Below, piece by piece: positions 12,346 through 23,069 of a stretch of 64,000 nucleotides of DNA. The stretch comes from Brachypterus glaber (taxonomy: Eukaryota > Arthropoda > Insecta > Coleoptera > Kateretidae), in contig OY294048.1 in the NCBI GenBank assembly GCA_958510825.1, positions 27,989,026 to 28,053,025 on the forward strand, read 5' to 3'. Positions within the stretch are counted from its first letter, which is position 1. Every line of letters starts with the position of its first letter. Below the pieces are notes generated by a model. That model saw only the letters and a program-made list of their open reading frames with translations. It did no database searches and was not told the origin of the DNA. The translations under genes were made by a program, and so were the position numbers.

Positions 12346-12347
12346 TA

Positions 12348-13067
12348 TAAAAATATTATTTGTGACTATTTATAAGATTGTATGGGACTTATTTTAATGA
12401 AATATTTTTAAATTTCAGCAATTTGGTAAAACAAAACAGAAATATACTCTCATTGCTACTGTAGTTAATGGTTAGACCACAAACATACTTAAAGTTGATA
12501 TCATGTGCATTATGATGCACGATTTTACAAGTGTTTAATCTTTAACTCGCCTTCGAGCTCCCCATTCAAATGTTTCAGTGTTTGTCATAATAAATTAACT
12601 TAACGTGACTTTTCAGCTATTCTGTTTTCAATTAAAACCACTTAATTCTTCTATTTAAGGCAAAGAACTATTGCCACGGTCTTTCTTAATGAATATCGGC
12701 GGCTAGGTAATTAACTTACCTTTATTGGTCATATAAAAATGCAACAAATCGATTTATGGATAACGTGGGAAAAAATATAATGGCTATTGTTCTAGTTAAC
12801 ACGCTTTTTTATGTAAAAGTATATTGAAATACAATTTTATCAGATAAGCTGATCTTGGATCAGTTTTATTTTCACATTCTTCTAATTCAATTTTTTTATT
12901 TTCTAATCATGAGCATCAGTAAGTATTTTCCATTTCAGCTTTGTCTTCGTATCTTCAAAAGTTATTATTTCTTTCCTATTTCTCTTTGAATATATTAAAA
13001 ACTTTACATTTGACTATAGAGTGAGTCCATGTTTTATCAACCTTTTGATATACTGGACATATAAAAG
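12348..13067. other. Probable single-copy intergenic DNA
   Basis: There is no repeat match within the window and no long open frame. At about 12503-12520 there is GTGCATTATGATGCAC, a 16-base interrupted palindrome. Base composition is somewhat more even than in the elements on either side. Confidence 0.35.
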
Positions 13068-13069
13068 TA

Positions 13070-13885
13070 CACTGCCAGACTTTAAATTCGGGACACTTAA
13101 AAAATTGCCATTTTTTAAATTCAAATATTTCGAAAAACTACTTAATGCATTTGACTGGCTCTTTTTTTGATTTAAAGCTTAAACATTCTATACTTTTGTT
13201 TGTATTAAGAATGATAAAAAAAAAGTATTTTTTTATTAACAGCAACAAAAAATGTACAACTATGTTTTTTTTGCCCCATCTTCTTGCATGGTACCCCACT
13301 GCAACTGTTTATCAAATTTTTAAAGTCTCTCTTATTGCCGCAGTTTTAATGAATATTTTCATTTTCATTTTTTTTTATTTTTTCTACTGGTTTAGGAGAT
13401 ATCAGGATTTTCCTGAAAGTTGTCATCTTTTCAATTAACTCAAATTTTGAGTCTCAAAAAGTACTAAATCAGCAGAGTAGTTTTTTATTTGAAGCTCATG
13501 TCTTTTACTTCTTTTTCTAAAGTTTCTTTGTCCCGGGGCGCTTTCTATTGCCATCTAACGGAGGTTTAACGGTGATTTCGCAGTACTGCCGCTGGAAGAA
13601 ATGAGTGACCCTATTTTTTCTTTTACTCAAGTTTATCAAACCCAGTTTTTGATAAACTTGATTAGAAGAAAAACTCGGTTAAGCTTCAAATTTAAAGCAC
13701 ATCATCAATCAAATTCATGTAGTACTTTTTAAGTTAACTGAAAAAATGACAACTTTCAGGAAAATCCTGATATCTCCTAAACCAGAAGTAAAAATATAAA
13801 AAAAATAAAAAAGAAAATAGTTTTCGAAATATTGAATTTAAAAATGCCAATTTTTTAGGTGTCCCGAATTTAAAGTCTGGCAGTG
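13070..13885. mobile_element. Foldback element, family L, TA duplication
   Basis: It begins CACTGCCAGACTTTAAATTC and ends with the reverse complement (…AAAGTCTGGCAGTG), flanked by TA at 13068-13069 and 13886-13887. Inner arms also pair, such as GATATCAGGATTTTCCTGAA near 13398 against its complement near 13765. A less A+T-rich loop at 13540-13600 is unpaired. TA duplication suggests Tc1/mariner-type mobilisation. The 97-codon open frame over the left arm is an accident of the repeat. Confidence 0.85.
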
Positions 13886-13887
13886 TA

Positions 13888-14619
13888 TAACTAGAATAAG
13901 TTTAAGGAAAATCAATATGGTCAAGCCACAATCTTATTATAAATTTGGCAAAAAGTCATGTAATATATTCTATAGGCTGAATCCATTATTTTTGCCAATT
14001 GTACAATTTTTGTCATGAAACCTACAAAATAATTTCATCAATCGTAAATAGGTACCTACCTACTTGGATTCGATATGATTTTAAAAGTTTGAACAATCTT
14101 TAAGGACAATAATCATTTGACCTTTCAGGTAGCCTTGACCCCAACCTTTGCGAGATCTCGCCCTCCAAAGACGTTAACCGCCGTTAAAATCAGTGACAGG
14201 GCAAATTGCATTTGACAGGCAGACCCGAGGTCCCATTAATGTTGAAGTTTTAATTAATTTTCATCGTTTTTCACAGATAAGTCGAAACGAATAATGTAAT
14301 ATCTTAAATTATGCAAAGCTTTTAATGTATATAATACAAATTATTAAATGGGTTTTAGTTTTGTTTTAGAATCTATTGACGATATACAGAAATAATCCTA
14401 CACTTAAGCCTAAGCATGACAAAATTAATAATAAAAAAGAAATGTAAGAAGATTATACTACCTCCCTACATAAAAACTGCCAAGAATAATAAATGTAATA
14501 ATAAACTCAAAGCTTTAAATGTCAATGCAAGTATTTTTTTAAACTTGCCTATTTATGCAGACTATAATCATACATACATTTTATAGACAGATTTTTTATC
14601 AAATTTATATAAATGTTTA
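13888..14619. other. Intergenic DNA with a GC-richer patch
   Basis: No gene recognised. The 14115-14250 patch (CCTTTGCGAGATCTCGCC, GTTAACCGCCGTTAAAATC) stands out as GC-richer and contains short palindromes, but shows no convincing reading frame. Confidence 0.35.
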
Positions 14620-14937
14620 TTAACCCTAGGATACATAACCTAAAAAGTATACACATTTACATACCCTAGGCCTGGGAGGCCCGAATATAAAAATTAACAG
14701 TTTAATAGGTATAAAATTAAACTATTATATTTATAAATCCTGAGAACTTCGGTTCAAGAACTATTCTTCAAATAAGAAAAATAACGACCCTGTCTTGAAA
14801 AACTATTTTTATATTTAAATATAAATATTATATTTATGTTTTTGTTGCTTTATAAAATAAAAACTCAACCGAAAACTAATAACCTTAATAAATATCTTAA
14901 AATAATCAGTAAAAAAATACATGAACAGAATTTAGTC

Positions 14938-15090
14938 CTAAGGAAAGCAATGTTCATTGCAAATATTATTTTTACATTTTTGACAAGTCATTTTACTTTT
15001 TCTTTCCAATTTTAAGGGGCATAAATAGCATCTTTTCCCATTGGACGGTCCTGGTTGTTCGTCAGATGGTTTGAGTGTTTTTATACCATA
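14938..15090 (-). pseudogene. piggyBac transposase C-terminal zinc-binding motif (fragment)
   Basis: The minus strand reads …GPSNGKRCYLCPLKLERKS… then MTCQKCKNNICNEHCFP and a stop. The spaced Cys pairs (CYLC, CQKC, C..HC) match the cross-brace Cys-rich domain that ends piggyBac-family transposases and binds the transposon ends. Upstream the frame stops at the exact point where LINE sequence begins (15091-15093), so the break is due to that insertion. The coding sense agrees with the block at 16222-16410. It is a fragment of about 50 codons and is not functional. Confidence 0.7.
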
Positions 15091-15093
15091 CTA

Positions 15094-15683
15094 GTGTTTA
15101 TTAGCATGGGGACAGGGTACAATGTGGGATAGAGTTTTTGGTCTGCAAAGGCGCGCATTGAGAATAATAGATAATCTTAACTATAGAACAAATTGTAAAG
15201 AAAGTTTTATTAGGCACAAAATTCTTACTTTTCCTTGCGCTTATATTCTTGAATGTCTTCTCTATGTTAAAGAGAGTGAAAACAATTTTCGTAGGCATAG
15301 TGATAATTACAGCTATCAAACGCGAAATAGCAAAAATATAGCTCCAGTCTTTCTGGGACTAACAAAGTCACAAAAAAGTTATGAACTTACTGGTATTAAA
15401 CTATTTAATAAACTACCAAATGAAGTTAGAATTCTGCCTTTGGGAAAATTTAAAATTAAAATTAAAAGACTTTTGCTGCAAAAAACCTTTAATTCTATAG
15501 ATGAATTGTTATACTTTAGTTTTGAGAACTGCTTATTGTAATATTTTGTATTTTTAAATTGTGTATTTTTTTTAAATTATTTATTTAAACTATTTATTTG
15601 AAGTGTTTAAACTTTATTGTATATTGTATAACGAATAAATCTTGAATCTTGAATCTTGAATCTTTAATCTTGAATCTTGAATC
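15094..15683 (+). mobile_element. 5'-truncated LINE 3' end with (CTTGAAT)n tail
   Basis: This holds the last 140-150 codons of a non-LTR retrotransposon ORF2, then a short 3' UTR with AATAAA, then six heptamers of CTTGAAT (one changed to CTTTAAT). A repeated 3' tail and 5' truncation are normal outcomes of target-primed reverse transcription. It sits inside the piggyBac transposase relic. The downstream boundary is set by the next insertion at 15686. Confidence 0.75.
15122..15541 (+). pseudogene. LINE reverse transcriptase C-terminal region (fragment)
   Basis: The 139-codon open frame contains MWDRVFGLQRRALRIIDN, then KILTFPCAYILECLLYVK, and LTGIKLFNKLPNEVR near its end. This layout is the post-thumb C-terminal region of ORF2 in LINEs with an APE-type endonuclease; no catalytic residues are present because the element is 5'-truncated. 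The frame continues open upstream to about 15097 (…LLAWGQGT), then meets a stop in flanking DNA. The initiator methionine is therefore only an internal residue. The relic at 35055-35720 shares the architecture. Confidence 0.75.
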
Positions 15684-15685
15684 TA

Positions 15686-16169
15686 CACTCAGAAAAATCC
15701 CATTTTGTAAAATCAATAAGAAATTATTTTAATTAAACAAAATTTCCTTTTAAAATATTAAAAGTAAAAACTTTACATTTAAGTTATGAATAATATTAAT
15801 TTAAAAAAATAATTTTTACATCAAAACGTTTTTCACTTCAAAGAAAAAGTATTGTTCCTTACTTTCTTATTTTAATGTTTTCTTAATAAAATTATGATAT
15901 TTCCCTTTATATTGTTGAAAAATATCAATATATTAAAAGAATTATTTTTAAAATAACCAGTTTTTATATTCAAATTATTTACAAGTTACCAAGATTTAAA
16001 AGGAAACATTTTTCAAATTACAATGAATATTCTTATTTTTACAATCGCTTATAAAACTAAAAAAATATCTTTTTGAATTAACAAAAAACACCGTCGGAGC
16101 AAAAACATATTGGTTTTATTTTAAATCATATGACTTTTGTTTGATTTTACAACGATTTTTCTCTGGGTG
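15686..16169. mobile_element. TA-flanked MITE, family S
   Basis: It begins CACTCAGAAAAATC and ends GATTTTTCTCTGGGTG, with TA at 15684-15685 and 16170-16171. Subterminal blocks also pair (TTTTGTAAAATCAA against TTGATTTTACAA). It is inserted at the seam between the LINE tail and the piggyBac relic. The interior is very A+T-rich and non-coding. Confidence 0.7.
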
Positions 16170-16221
16170 TATAAACTTACCCATGCTGTCAAACATGTAC
16201 CGTGCAAAACATGGATTTTTA

Positions 16222-16410
16222 GATCTCTTTAGCATATGAGGTATTGTATTGCTTTGCTAAATCCTTTAAAAAGATGGGTTAGTTTTGGATTGCAAAAATT
16301 TGCATTTTCCGTTGAAAAACAATAAATGCATTTGAGGCTTCTACATCAATCACATTTAGGAAGAACGCCATTGTCCAACGTTTAGTTTGGCTTTAACAAG
16401 TAGACAACTC
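16222..16410 (-). pseudogene. piggyBac transposase internal fragment, with stops
   Basis: On the minus strand, in one frame, the sequence reads KRWTMAFFLNVIDVEASNAF, then IVF, and after a stop FLKDLAKQYNTSYAKEI. The RRW-P/T-A-F-F…D…NAF pattern and following FL-LAK block are typical of piggyBac transposases downstream of the last catalytic Asp. At least two in-frame stops show decay. It lies upstream, in coding sense, of the Cys-rich fragment at 14938, as expected for one gene split by later insertions. Confidence 0.65.
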
Positions 16411-16628
16411 AAAAAAAAAAAAAACTGTGTTATGGTTTGGTTTGTACCTCTATATTTGATGAATGATTTCATATACAAACTCCAATTAACTATTGAGTCA
16501 GTCCAGCCAGATCCGCGCAAGGCGCTCGACTATTTTTAAATTATGTATATGTACTTTAAAACCGGTTATAGATTATTTAAAAAAAAAAATTGGTGGTGGC
16601 GACCATTTTAAGCTAGCGGTGCGTGGTG

Positions 16629-17283
16629 AATTTTGCGTTTTCAGCATGTTAAGATATCTTAAACATCTCTGGTTTTAAATAGGATACAAATTTGAAACAA
16701 AAGCCATTGTCTGCCAATACAATAGGCTACATTTTTTGTCTAAAATGTTTTCTAAAATTATTTTTCAAAATGGCTTAAAAATTGTCAAATTTACAGTCAA
16801 AAAATTGTAAAAAACAGAAATTAAAACTAAAATATTTTTGAAAGGGGGATGACCTGAGGTCAATATTTTTTTTTAGATAAATACTTTTGACACCTAAATA
16901 CTTAAATATTTTCAGACCTAAATATTTTCTCCCTATTTTTTTACTTTTAACTTTCGGTTTTTCTAATAATGCCCTATATTTAGGCCCCAATATATCCAAT
17001 GAGCAAGGGGGATTTTTTTTTAATATTTTATATGTTAAAGCCCTATACGTAATTATTCGACAGTAGTATTTGTTGAGTAGTTTTTTTTTCACGAAATAGT
17101 CAAAAAAAAAATACAAAATACTGTAAAATTTTGCGTTCTTGGTATGTTAAGATATCTTAAATATTTTTAGTTCTAAATAGGATACAAATTTGGGACAAAA
17201 ACCATTGTCTGCAAAATATAATAGGCTACATTTTTTGTTTAATTTTTTTAAAATTATTTTTAAAAATGGATTAAAAATGGTCT
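16629..17283. repeat. Pair of direct repeats, about 158 bp, 496 bp apart
   Basis: Copy 1 at 16629-16787 and copy 2 at 17125-17283 share AATTTTGCGTT, TGTTAAGATATCTTAAA, TAGGATACAAATTTG and AATAGGCTACATTTTTTGT. The intervening DNA is unrelated and A+T-rich. This could be an LTR-like pair or a local duplication; no priming site or coding sequence was recognised between them. Confidence 0.55.
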
Positions 17284-17313
17284 CAAAGAACCTGGCACAC
17301 ATATAGGGGGGTT

Positions 17314-18357
17314 CTTGGGCCACAGTCAAACTGGCTCAGATTTTGATATTGTGTAATTTCGGGGGTAAAAATTAAATAAAGAAAACTGCAGCCAAATAAA
17401 ATGACTAGTTTCGGAGAAAAATACTTTTAAAAATCTAATTTTATGACAGATTTTTTGACGTACCTTTATTAAGGTTATTTTTTACTTTCGTAAATATTAA
17501 TCGTTTTAAGTTTATTATAGTCTATTAATTAAAGAACACGCATGATAAATATTATATAAAAGGCTTTATTATCATTTACTTACAAGGGTTCTAATACATA
17601 TTAACACTTTTTTGAATCTTCCACATTCTGACATTTTCTACGTGTGTGCTAATTATCTGAATATTTTCTATTATAATTTCACTTGATTATGTTAAAAAAT
17701 GTTTTGGTATATCGACAAATATTTTATAATTGTATATTTTAGATTTTCTTGATATATATTTGTTCAAAAATACGTCTGATTGACAAATCAATCATCATAT
17801 TTTCATAGGTAAAATATATTATTGAGATTGCCTAGCAACAACTTTTAATAAATATTACTATAAAGAGTTCACGAATGAATTACGTTGTTGCTTGGCGATC
17901 TCAATAATATGGTTTACCTATAAAAATATCTTGACAGATTTGTCAAACATCAGACGTATTGTTAAAAAAATATATCAAGAAAATCTAAAATATATAATTA
18001 ATAATTATTAATTATGAAAAAACCAACATCACTCCTATACTTACTCGCATTCAAAACCTAACAACCCGCTTTTCGAAAAACAAAAATAATATATCTATTA
18101 TCCTTTTATTTATTGTTCCCGAAATAAATTTACGAAAAAAAAAAAATTTCCAGAGAAAACTATCTGGCAGGCGATACTAGATGCTAAGAACACAAACTAA
18201 ACCAACACCAGTTAATATAAATTATATTTTGCTTTTTTTTTTTGTATACGTATCAATTATTATGTTTTCATTCTCAAGTATAAAATGTTATTCTTACTAA
18301 AATTGTAATATAGGCAGAACGACCTGGGTCAATAGCCTTTTGGATTTCCAATAAATA

Positions 18358-18392
<35 letters not shown>

Positions 18393-18799
18393 AAATATTT
18401 GTTGATATACCAAGCCCTGTTTCAACATAATCAAGTAAAAATATAACAGAAAATAGGCAGATAATTAGCAGGCACGTAGAAAATGTCAGCATGTGGAAGA
18501 TTCACAAAAGTGTTAATATGTATTAGAACCACATGTAAGTAAATGATAATAAAGCCTTTTATATAATATTTATAATGCCTGTTCTTTAATGAATAGACTT
18601 AAAATGACTAATTAAGTTAATATTTACGAAAGTAAAAAATAACCTTAATATACGTCAAAAAATCTGTCATAAAATTTGATTTTTAAAAGCGTTTTTCTCC
18701 GAAACTGGTCATTTAATTTGGCTGAAATATTCCTAATTTATTTTTTACCCCCGAAATTACAAAATATCAAAATCTGAGGCAGTTTGACTGTGGCCCAAG
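17314..18799. mobile_element. Long-TIR element, family M, 11-bp target duplication
   Basis: Both ends read CTTGGGCCACAGTCAAACTG inward, and the arms continue complementary for several hundred bases (…AATTTCGGGGGTAAAAA…). ATAGGGGGGTT lies immediately outside both ends (17303-17313 and 18800-18810). A direct repeat this long around long TIRs resembles Mutator-like elements (usually 8-11 bp). The right arm is interrupted by what appears to be a LINE 3' end at about 18012-18392. There is no transposase. Confidence 0.8.
18012..18392 (+). mobile_element. Probable LINE 3' end with (TTA)n tail, nested in M
   Basis: It interrupts the right arm of M. Near its end it reads GGCAGAACGACCTGGG, then CCAATAAATATA and about ten ATT/TTA units, the form of a LINE 3' UTR with an AATAAA signal and microsatellite tail. 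An upstream frame at 18031-18180 may be the C-terminus of its ORF2, but I cannot recognise a domain in it. Confidence 0.5.
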
Positions 18800-18810
18800 A
18801 TAGGGGGGTT

Positions 18811-19215
18811 ATTCTCGGAAGTGAAAAGGTTATGGAGAACCAATAATTTTAAAAATCTAATATTTTGCACTCTAAGGTTTTTGAATATAGCCAATCGATT
18901 AAAAATATGTTCATGCTTGTGCCACTTCCGCTTGTACCGGAAGTAGCACTTAACTTTGATTTTTTAAATGGAACACCTTATATATATTTTTTATTTTTAA
19001 AATCTGCTTTAAATTTGTTTTATTTTAATGTTAACATATTATGTCTATCTCCGGTAGTTTTGGAGTTAATCAAGTTTTTAGCGAAAGATTAGCAAATTCA
19101 AGGACCCCTAAAAAAAATTATTTCTCCTTGTTTTTTTAAATTGGAGATAAGTTGTTTTGTGGTTAACTCAATAATACTTAACCGGATTATCCTAAGACGA
19201 AACAGAATCCAAAAA
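18811..19215. other. Intergenic DNA with an ACTTCCG/CGGAAGT hairpin
   Basis: At 18924-18943 ACTTCCG pairs with CGGAAGT over a 6-base loop. The surroundings are T-rich and repeat-like, but no ends were identified and no gene is seen. Confidence 0.4.
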
Positions 19216-19440
19216 TTATACAGGGTGTCTCAGAAAGCAGGCCAAATCTAACAAATTTAAAATAGCCATAACTCATTTTTTTTAAGTGGCACCCTATAGA
19301 TTTTTTTAATTAGTTAAATAGAGAATTAAATTTTCTTAAAAATTAATAGAGGATAATAACCTATACCTAAAATTAACCGTTTTCGAGTTATTTGCAAATT
19401 ATTATGAAAAAAGGCGTATTTCTGTAAATGTTTAAAGTTG
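19216..19440. mobile_element. Single end of a CAGGGTGTCTCAG element
   Basis: TACAGGGTGTCTCAGAAAGC opens a segment containing TTAACCGTTTTCGAGTTATT. The opposite end is not visible nearby; a similar end in the other orientation (TTCTGAGACACCCCGTA) lies at about 63660. It resembles the termini of the D/E/F foldbacks. Confidence 0.45.
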
Positions 19441-20470
19441 TATTTAATCAAGTACGCCGGTAAATGACATTTAGTTTTTATTTCTTTAACTTAAATATTA
19501 TTCACTGCAATTAACCAGTCCACAATTTTAACACGGTAAAAAATAACCCAAACACAAAATTTTGTAAAAAATTAAACTTTAAATGGACATTGACATTTGC
19601 ACGCAAAACGTCAAGAGATAGGCTTTTGTATGTTGCCAACCCAACAGAAAAAAAGTAGAGACCTCTTATGGGCCTATAAGAACACTCAAAATGCGTGTGA
19701 TTATGAGCTTTTAAGAATCGTAAAATAAAAAAACTCTATTTTACCAGATAGATCATGTCGATGCTGTTTTTACATGAAAAAAAATTTGCAAATCAAAAAA
19801 AAAGGAAAAAAAACAATGTTTTTACAAAAAATGTTCCAATTAAATCACTATATAAAATGAGCCTCTTCATGAAAGTCCGGTTAGTGATATAGTTCAAAGT
19901 GTATATTTACTTTAAAACATAGTTTTTTTTTAATTTTTACTTACCCCTGATAAATGAATATTTCTATCCAACTAGTATCAATAAATATTTTGTGACAGCA
20001 GAGGAACAGACAAATCCACTTATCAAGTACACTGCTAATATTTGTATGGTATTTTTAATTTATTTCTCAAGCATACTATTTTTTAAAATATAAAGAATTA
20101 AATCAAAAGTAAATAGTTTGGAGGTAGGTAAAAATAGCTACTGAAAGATTACTGTTTAAATAATAACTTACTTTAAGTAAAAAAGTAGGAAAAAAACTAG
20201 CTAAAAATATAATTTATAAAAAAAAATCCTAGAATACTTATAAACACGTACCAAAAAAAGAAACAAAAAACTATAATATCTACATAAAAAAAACTAAATA
20301 TAATACTTATAAAAATGTACATAACTTAATTAATATACTATATTATAATACACATAATTAATATTTAAAAATTAAAAAATATAGTCTTTCTCGAAGTTTT
20401 TCTCTTTGTTTTAAGGACTCCAACGTATCTAGAAAAAATATTTGAATTAAGAAAATAGTAAAGACAGTAA
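19441..20470. other. Very A+T-rich intergenic DNA
   Basis: No gene, paired arms or repeat family recognised. The 20160-20400 stretch is almost pure A/T. Confidence 0.4.
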
Positions 20471-20560
20471 AGGGAACGTTCAAGTATTATGTAACGCAAA
20501 ATTTGGCCGTTTTTGACCCACACCACCCCCGATGTAACGCGGCGTAACATTTTCGAGACC
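20471..20560. repeat. H-type terminus (TTCAAGTATTATGTAACGC)
   Basis: AGGGAACGTTCAAGTATTAT then GTAACGC is the terminal word of foldback H (see 56623). Only one end is recognised here, followed by GTAACGCGGCGTAAC. It is probably a truncated or diverged copy. Confidence 0.45.
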
Positions 20561-20601
20561 CCCCACAAATTATTTAGTTCATGCGATTTGTGAGATTTGT
20601 G

Positions 20602-20770
20602 TCCGACTGTACAATATGGCTGCTCTCTTTGTGGCATGGAGAATTGTGGCCGACTATTATGATCTGAGGGTCCTTAGCAAAGGAACCCAGGTCTACACAG
20701 TATGGCTGCTCTTCTTGTGACATGGAGAATTGTGGCCGACTATACAGTAAGGATGCTCTCTTTGCGGTCT
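20602..20770. repeat. Short tandem duplication, ATGGCTGCTCT units
   Basis: TATGGCTGCTCT…GAGAATTGTGGCCGACTAT occurs at 20615 and again at 20701 (86 bp apart), with a third partial start (AAGGATGCTCTCTTTGCGG) near 20747. It is non-coding and locally GC-richer. Confidence 0.6.
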
Positions 20771-21084
20771 TATCCTGAATTGTTGAATTTGAATCTACTT
20801 GCCTTTGATTAAACTAGGTGCAGAAATAATATTTTGTTCAATTTCTATAAAAAAGAATTGTTAGACAAAAATTGTATCTATGCCTTACAAACAGTGGTTG
20901 GGAAGTCACTATAAGCCGGTGGTCCACAGAAGGTAGTATGCACAATGGGCATTTGGCCTGCGTGCAAGTGATATTATCATGCATTACTGTGGTATTATCC
21001 CCCTTCAATGTAACTTTGCCTTTTGGCCCCACTCCCCCGTAACATTTTTTTTACAAGAAGTAAAGAAATTGAAAGGAAATTTTG

Positions 21085-21215
21085 CTTTATGGTTTAAACC
21101 TGTTTTTAACCGGTTATTGCTTCCGTGTTTTAACAAAAAACCGGTCTGATAATTTCAGCAACCGATTAACCGAAAACCGGTTATTGGCTATGGTTTTCCA
21201 TCTCTAATTTATTTT
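21085..21215. repeat. ACCGGTTATT-rich segment
   Basis: AACCGGTTATTG occurs near 21108 and again near 21174, with AACCGATTAACCG between, then CTATGGTTTTCCATCTCT. It resembles one end of an hAT-type MITE from memory of such termini, but the partner end is not visible. Confidence 0.3.
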
Positions 21216-21363
21216 TGTTTAGAGGCATTAGTGAACTGTTAACCACGCCGTGTACAATAAAATTTGCAAGGAATCCGTTTCTTTAGGCCTAGATCATTGT
21301 TAAAAACGTGATCCAATAAACATTTCATAAGTTTACAATTTTTTAAGTTTTACTTAACATTTA

Positions 21364-21406
21364 CTTAAGTTAGCAAGGCGACAGTCTGTCGTCTTGCTAA
21401 CTTAAG
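21364..21406. repeat. Near-perfect 43-bp hairpin
   Basis: CTTAAGTTAGCAAGGCGACAG is complemented by the next 21 bases around a single central T, with one mismatch. An RNA copy would be a tight hairpin. Confidence 0.75.
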
Positions 21407-21409
21407 ACC

Positions 21410-21872
21410 TTGATCTAGTGTCCCTAAAGTAATCCCCGCAAAAAAAAAGTTATGGGGGTTAAACTTTTAAAAAAATCGAAAAAAGCTGAAAGAAATTTCA
21501 GATTAACGTAATTTTTTCAGGAAAAATTACTTTTTTTTTTCGACAAAAAAAAAACTAAAAAATAAAAATAAAAAATTTTGAAAAAGTTTTTTTTTTTGAT
21601 TTTTTTTTTTAGTTTTTTTTGTTTTTCCCAAAAAGAAAATTTAATAAAAATAAATAAAAAATTTAATTTTTTTTTTGAAAACTTTGTTTTTATTTATTTT
21701 TTTCAATAATTTTTTCGTTTTTCAAAAAAGGTTTTTTTTTAAACGTAATTTTTTTGTTATTTTTTTTGAAAATTATTTTTTTTAAGTATTTGGGAAATTC
21801 AATATACCATTTACTGTGGATAATATATAAAGGAATGAGTAGCATTACATATTTTCACGGCTTGTTTGTCCA
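21410..21872 (+). mobile_element. Dispersed family B element (copy 1)
   Basis: Shared words with copies at 40630 and 49644 are AAAAAGTTATGGGGGTTAAA, CTGAAAGAAATT, and the 3' end AGCATTACATATTTTCACGG then CTTGTTTG. Between them is a low-complexity A/T stretch with long T and A runs. The left boundary is not defined. The superfamily is unassigned. Confidence 0.5.
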
Positions 21873-22779
21873 TTAAAATTGGTATTTCTTGTTACAAAAA
21901 AAATCTCATCTTTATTTCGGAAAAAAGTTGTCTAAAAACTACTCTCAATCTGTCAAGATAAAAGTCCAAAGCATAGCAAAACCCTATTCTGAAAAAAGAA
22001 AAGTTATTATCAGCAGCCGATGGGGCCTCATGGTGTCGAGAAAATTCTTAATTACAAATAAATTTTGCAGATTAATTTATTTCCCAATGCATTATTATAA
22101 TAGACCTTCAAATAAAATTGTAATTGTAAAATCAACAACAATAGAACAATAATAAAGTTAAAAATTATACAATACATACCTTTTCATCAAATATCGTAGA
22201 ACGCACTTTTTAACTACATATAAACAATACACCTTCAAATGGCTCCTTGCATTAAATGAAATTCTATATCCTGATCAATCTTGACTGACGCATGCGCAAA
22301 TGCTTTTTAAAAAATCCAGTACATGATTTTAATTTTAAGATGTATTTGTCAATTAGGCAAAGTTCAAGTATTACGTAACGCTCCTAGGGGGGGGGGGTCA
22401 TTTTGGAGTGTTACGCCCATGTTAACTGTATAGGAAAATATTGATAAAAAAACTTATGTCAAATTAACAACAAAAACCTAATATCGCCCTTAATATAAAA
22501 ACGGCATCTGAATATTCATGTCAGGCTTTAAAAGTGTACTAAAAATACTTAATTTTTATAGTATTACAAAAATAACTAGACTTTTTTACATTATTTTTAT
22601 ACATTTTATTGAAAATATATGTTTCTTTAATATTTTGCAAAAAACTTGAAATAAATTGATGTACAGAATAAATAGTGACAAACTTAAACTAGTTCTGTTT
22701 TTCTTTAATCATTAGTAAAAAACTGAAAAATAGTGAATTTTATGAATATGTTGGAAAATTTTAAAATTCTGTTACATTT
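21873..22779. other. A+T-rich intergenic DNA with a lone H-type word
   Basis: AGTTCAAGTATTACGTAACG at 22361-22380 is the H-family terminal word, followed by a run of G and a GTGTTACGCCCATG echo. An 87-codon open frame at 21889-22152 has no recognisable domain and I do not accept it as a gene. Confidence 0.4.
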
Positions 22780-23069
22780 ATAATAATAATTAATTTATAA
22801 TAATTTATTGTAGATGTACAATTTTTTACATTTTTCATACAATAACCTAAGCAACATAATGCTTGTATGTATATGTACAAAAAATAATCTTAATTTATAC
22901 GTAATACTAAGTACTAAAAATTAATCTAAGTAAATATTGACTTAATTCTACTTCTACTGACCAGTGTTAAGGTATAGACATAAAAATAAAATAACATTAG
23001 TCAAGCGAGATAAAAAAGAGATAAGGGTCAAAAGTAAAGCAAAAACGAGCGTACAGGGAAAAGGGGATC

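Larger units (their letters stand above)
14624..16440. mobile_element. Degenerate piggyBac-type transposon, interrupted
   Basis: The left end is TTAA (14620-14623) followed by CCCTAGGATACATAACC, the typical piggyBac arrangement of a TTAA target and CCCTAG terminus. On the minus strand two blocks of piggyBac-like transposase follow: the C-terminal Cys-rich motif at 14938-15090 and a more N-terminal block at 16222-16410. Between them lie a LINE 3' end (15094-15683) and a small TA element (15686-16169). The distal terminus was not found, so the right boundary is arbitrary. Confidence 0.65.

Noticed and set aside
13145..13438. 97-codon open frame with hydrophobic residues
   Set aside because: It lies in the left arm of foldback L; the right arm carries the complementary sequence. 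The low-complexity T-rich DNA explains the Phe/Ile-rich translation.
15101..15319. 72-codon minus-strand open frame
   Set aside because: Antisense of the LINE C-terminal fragment.
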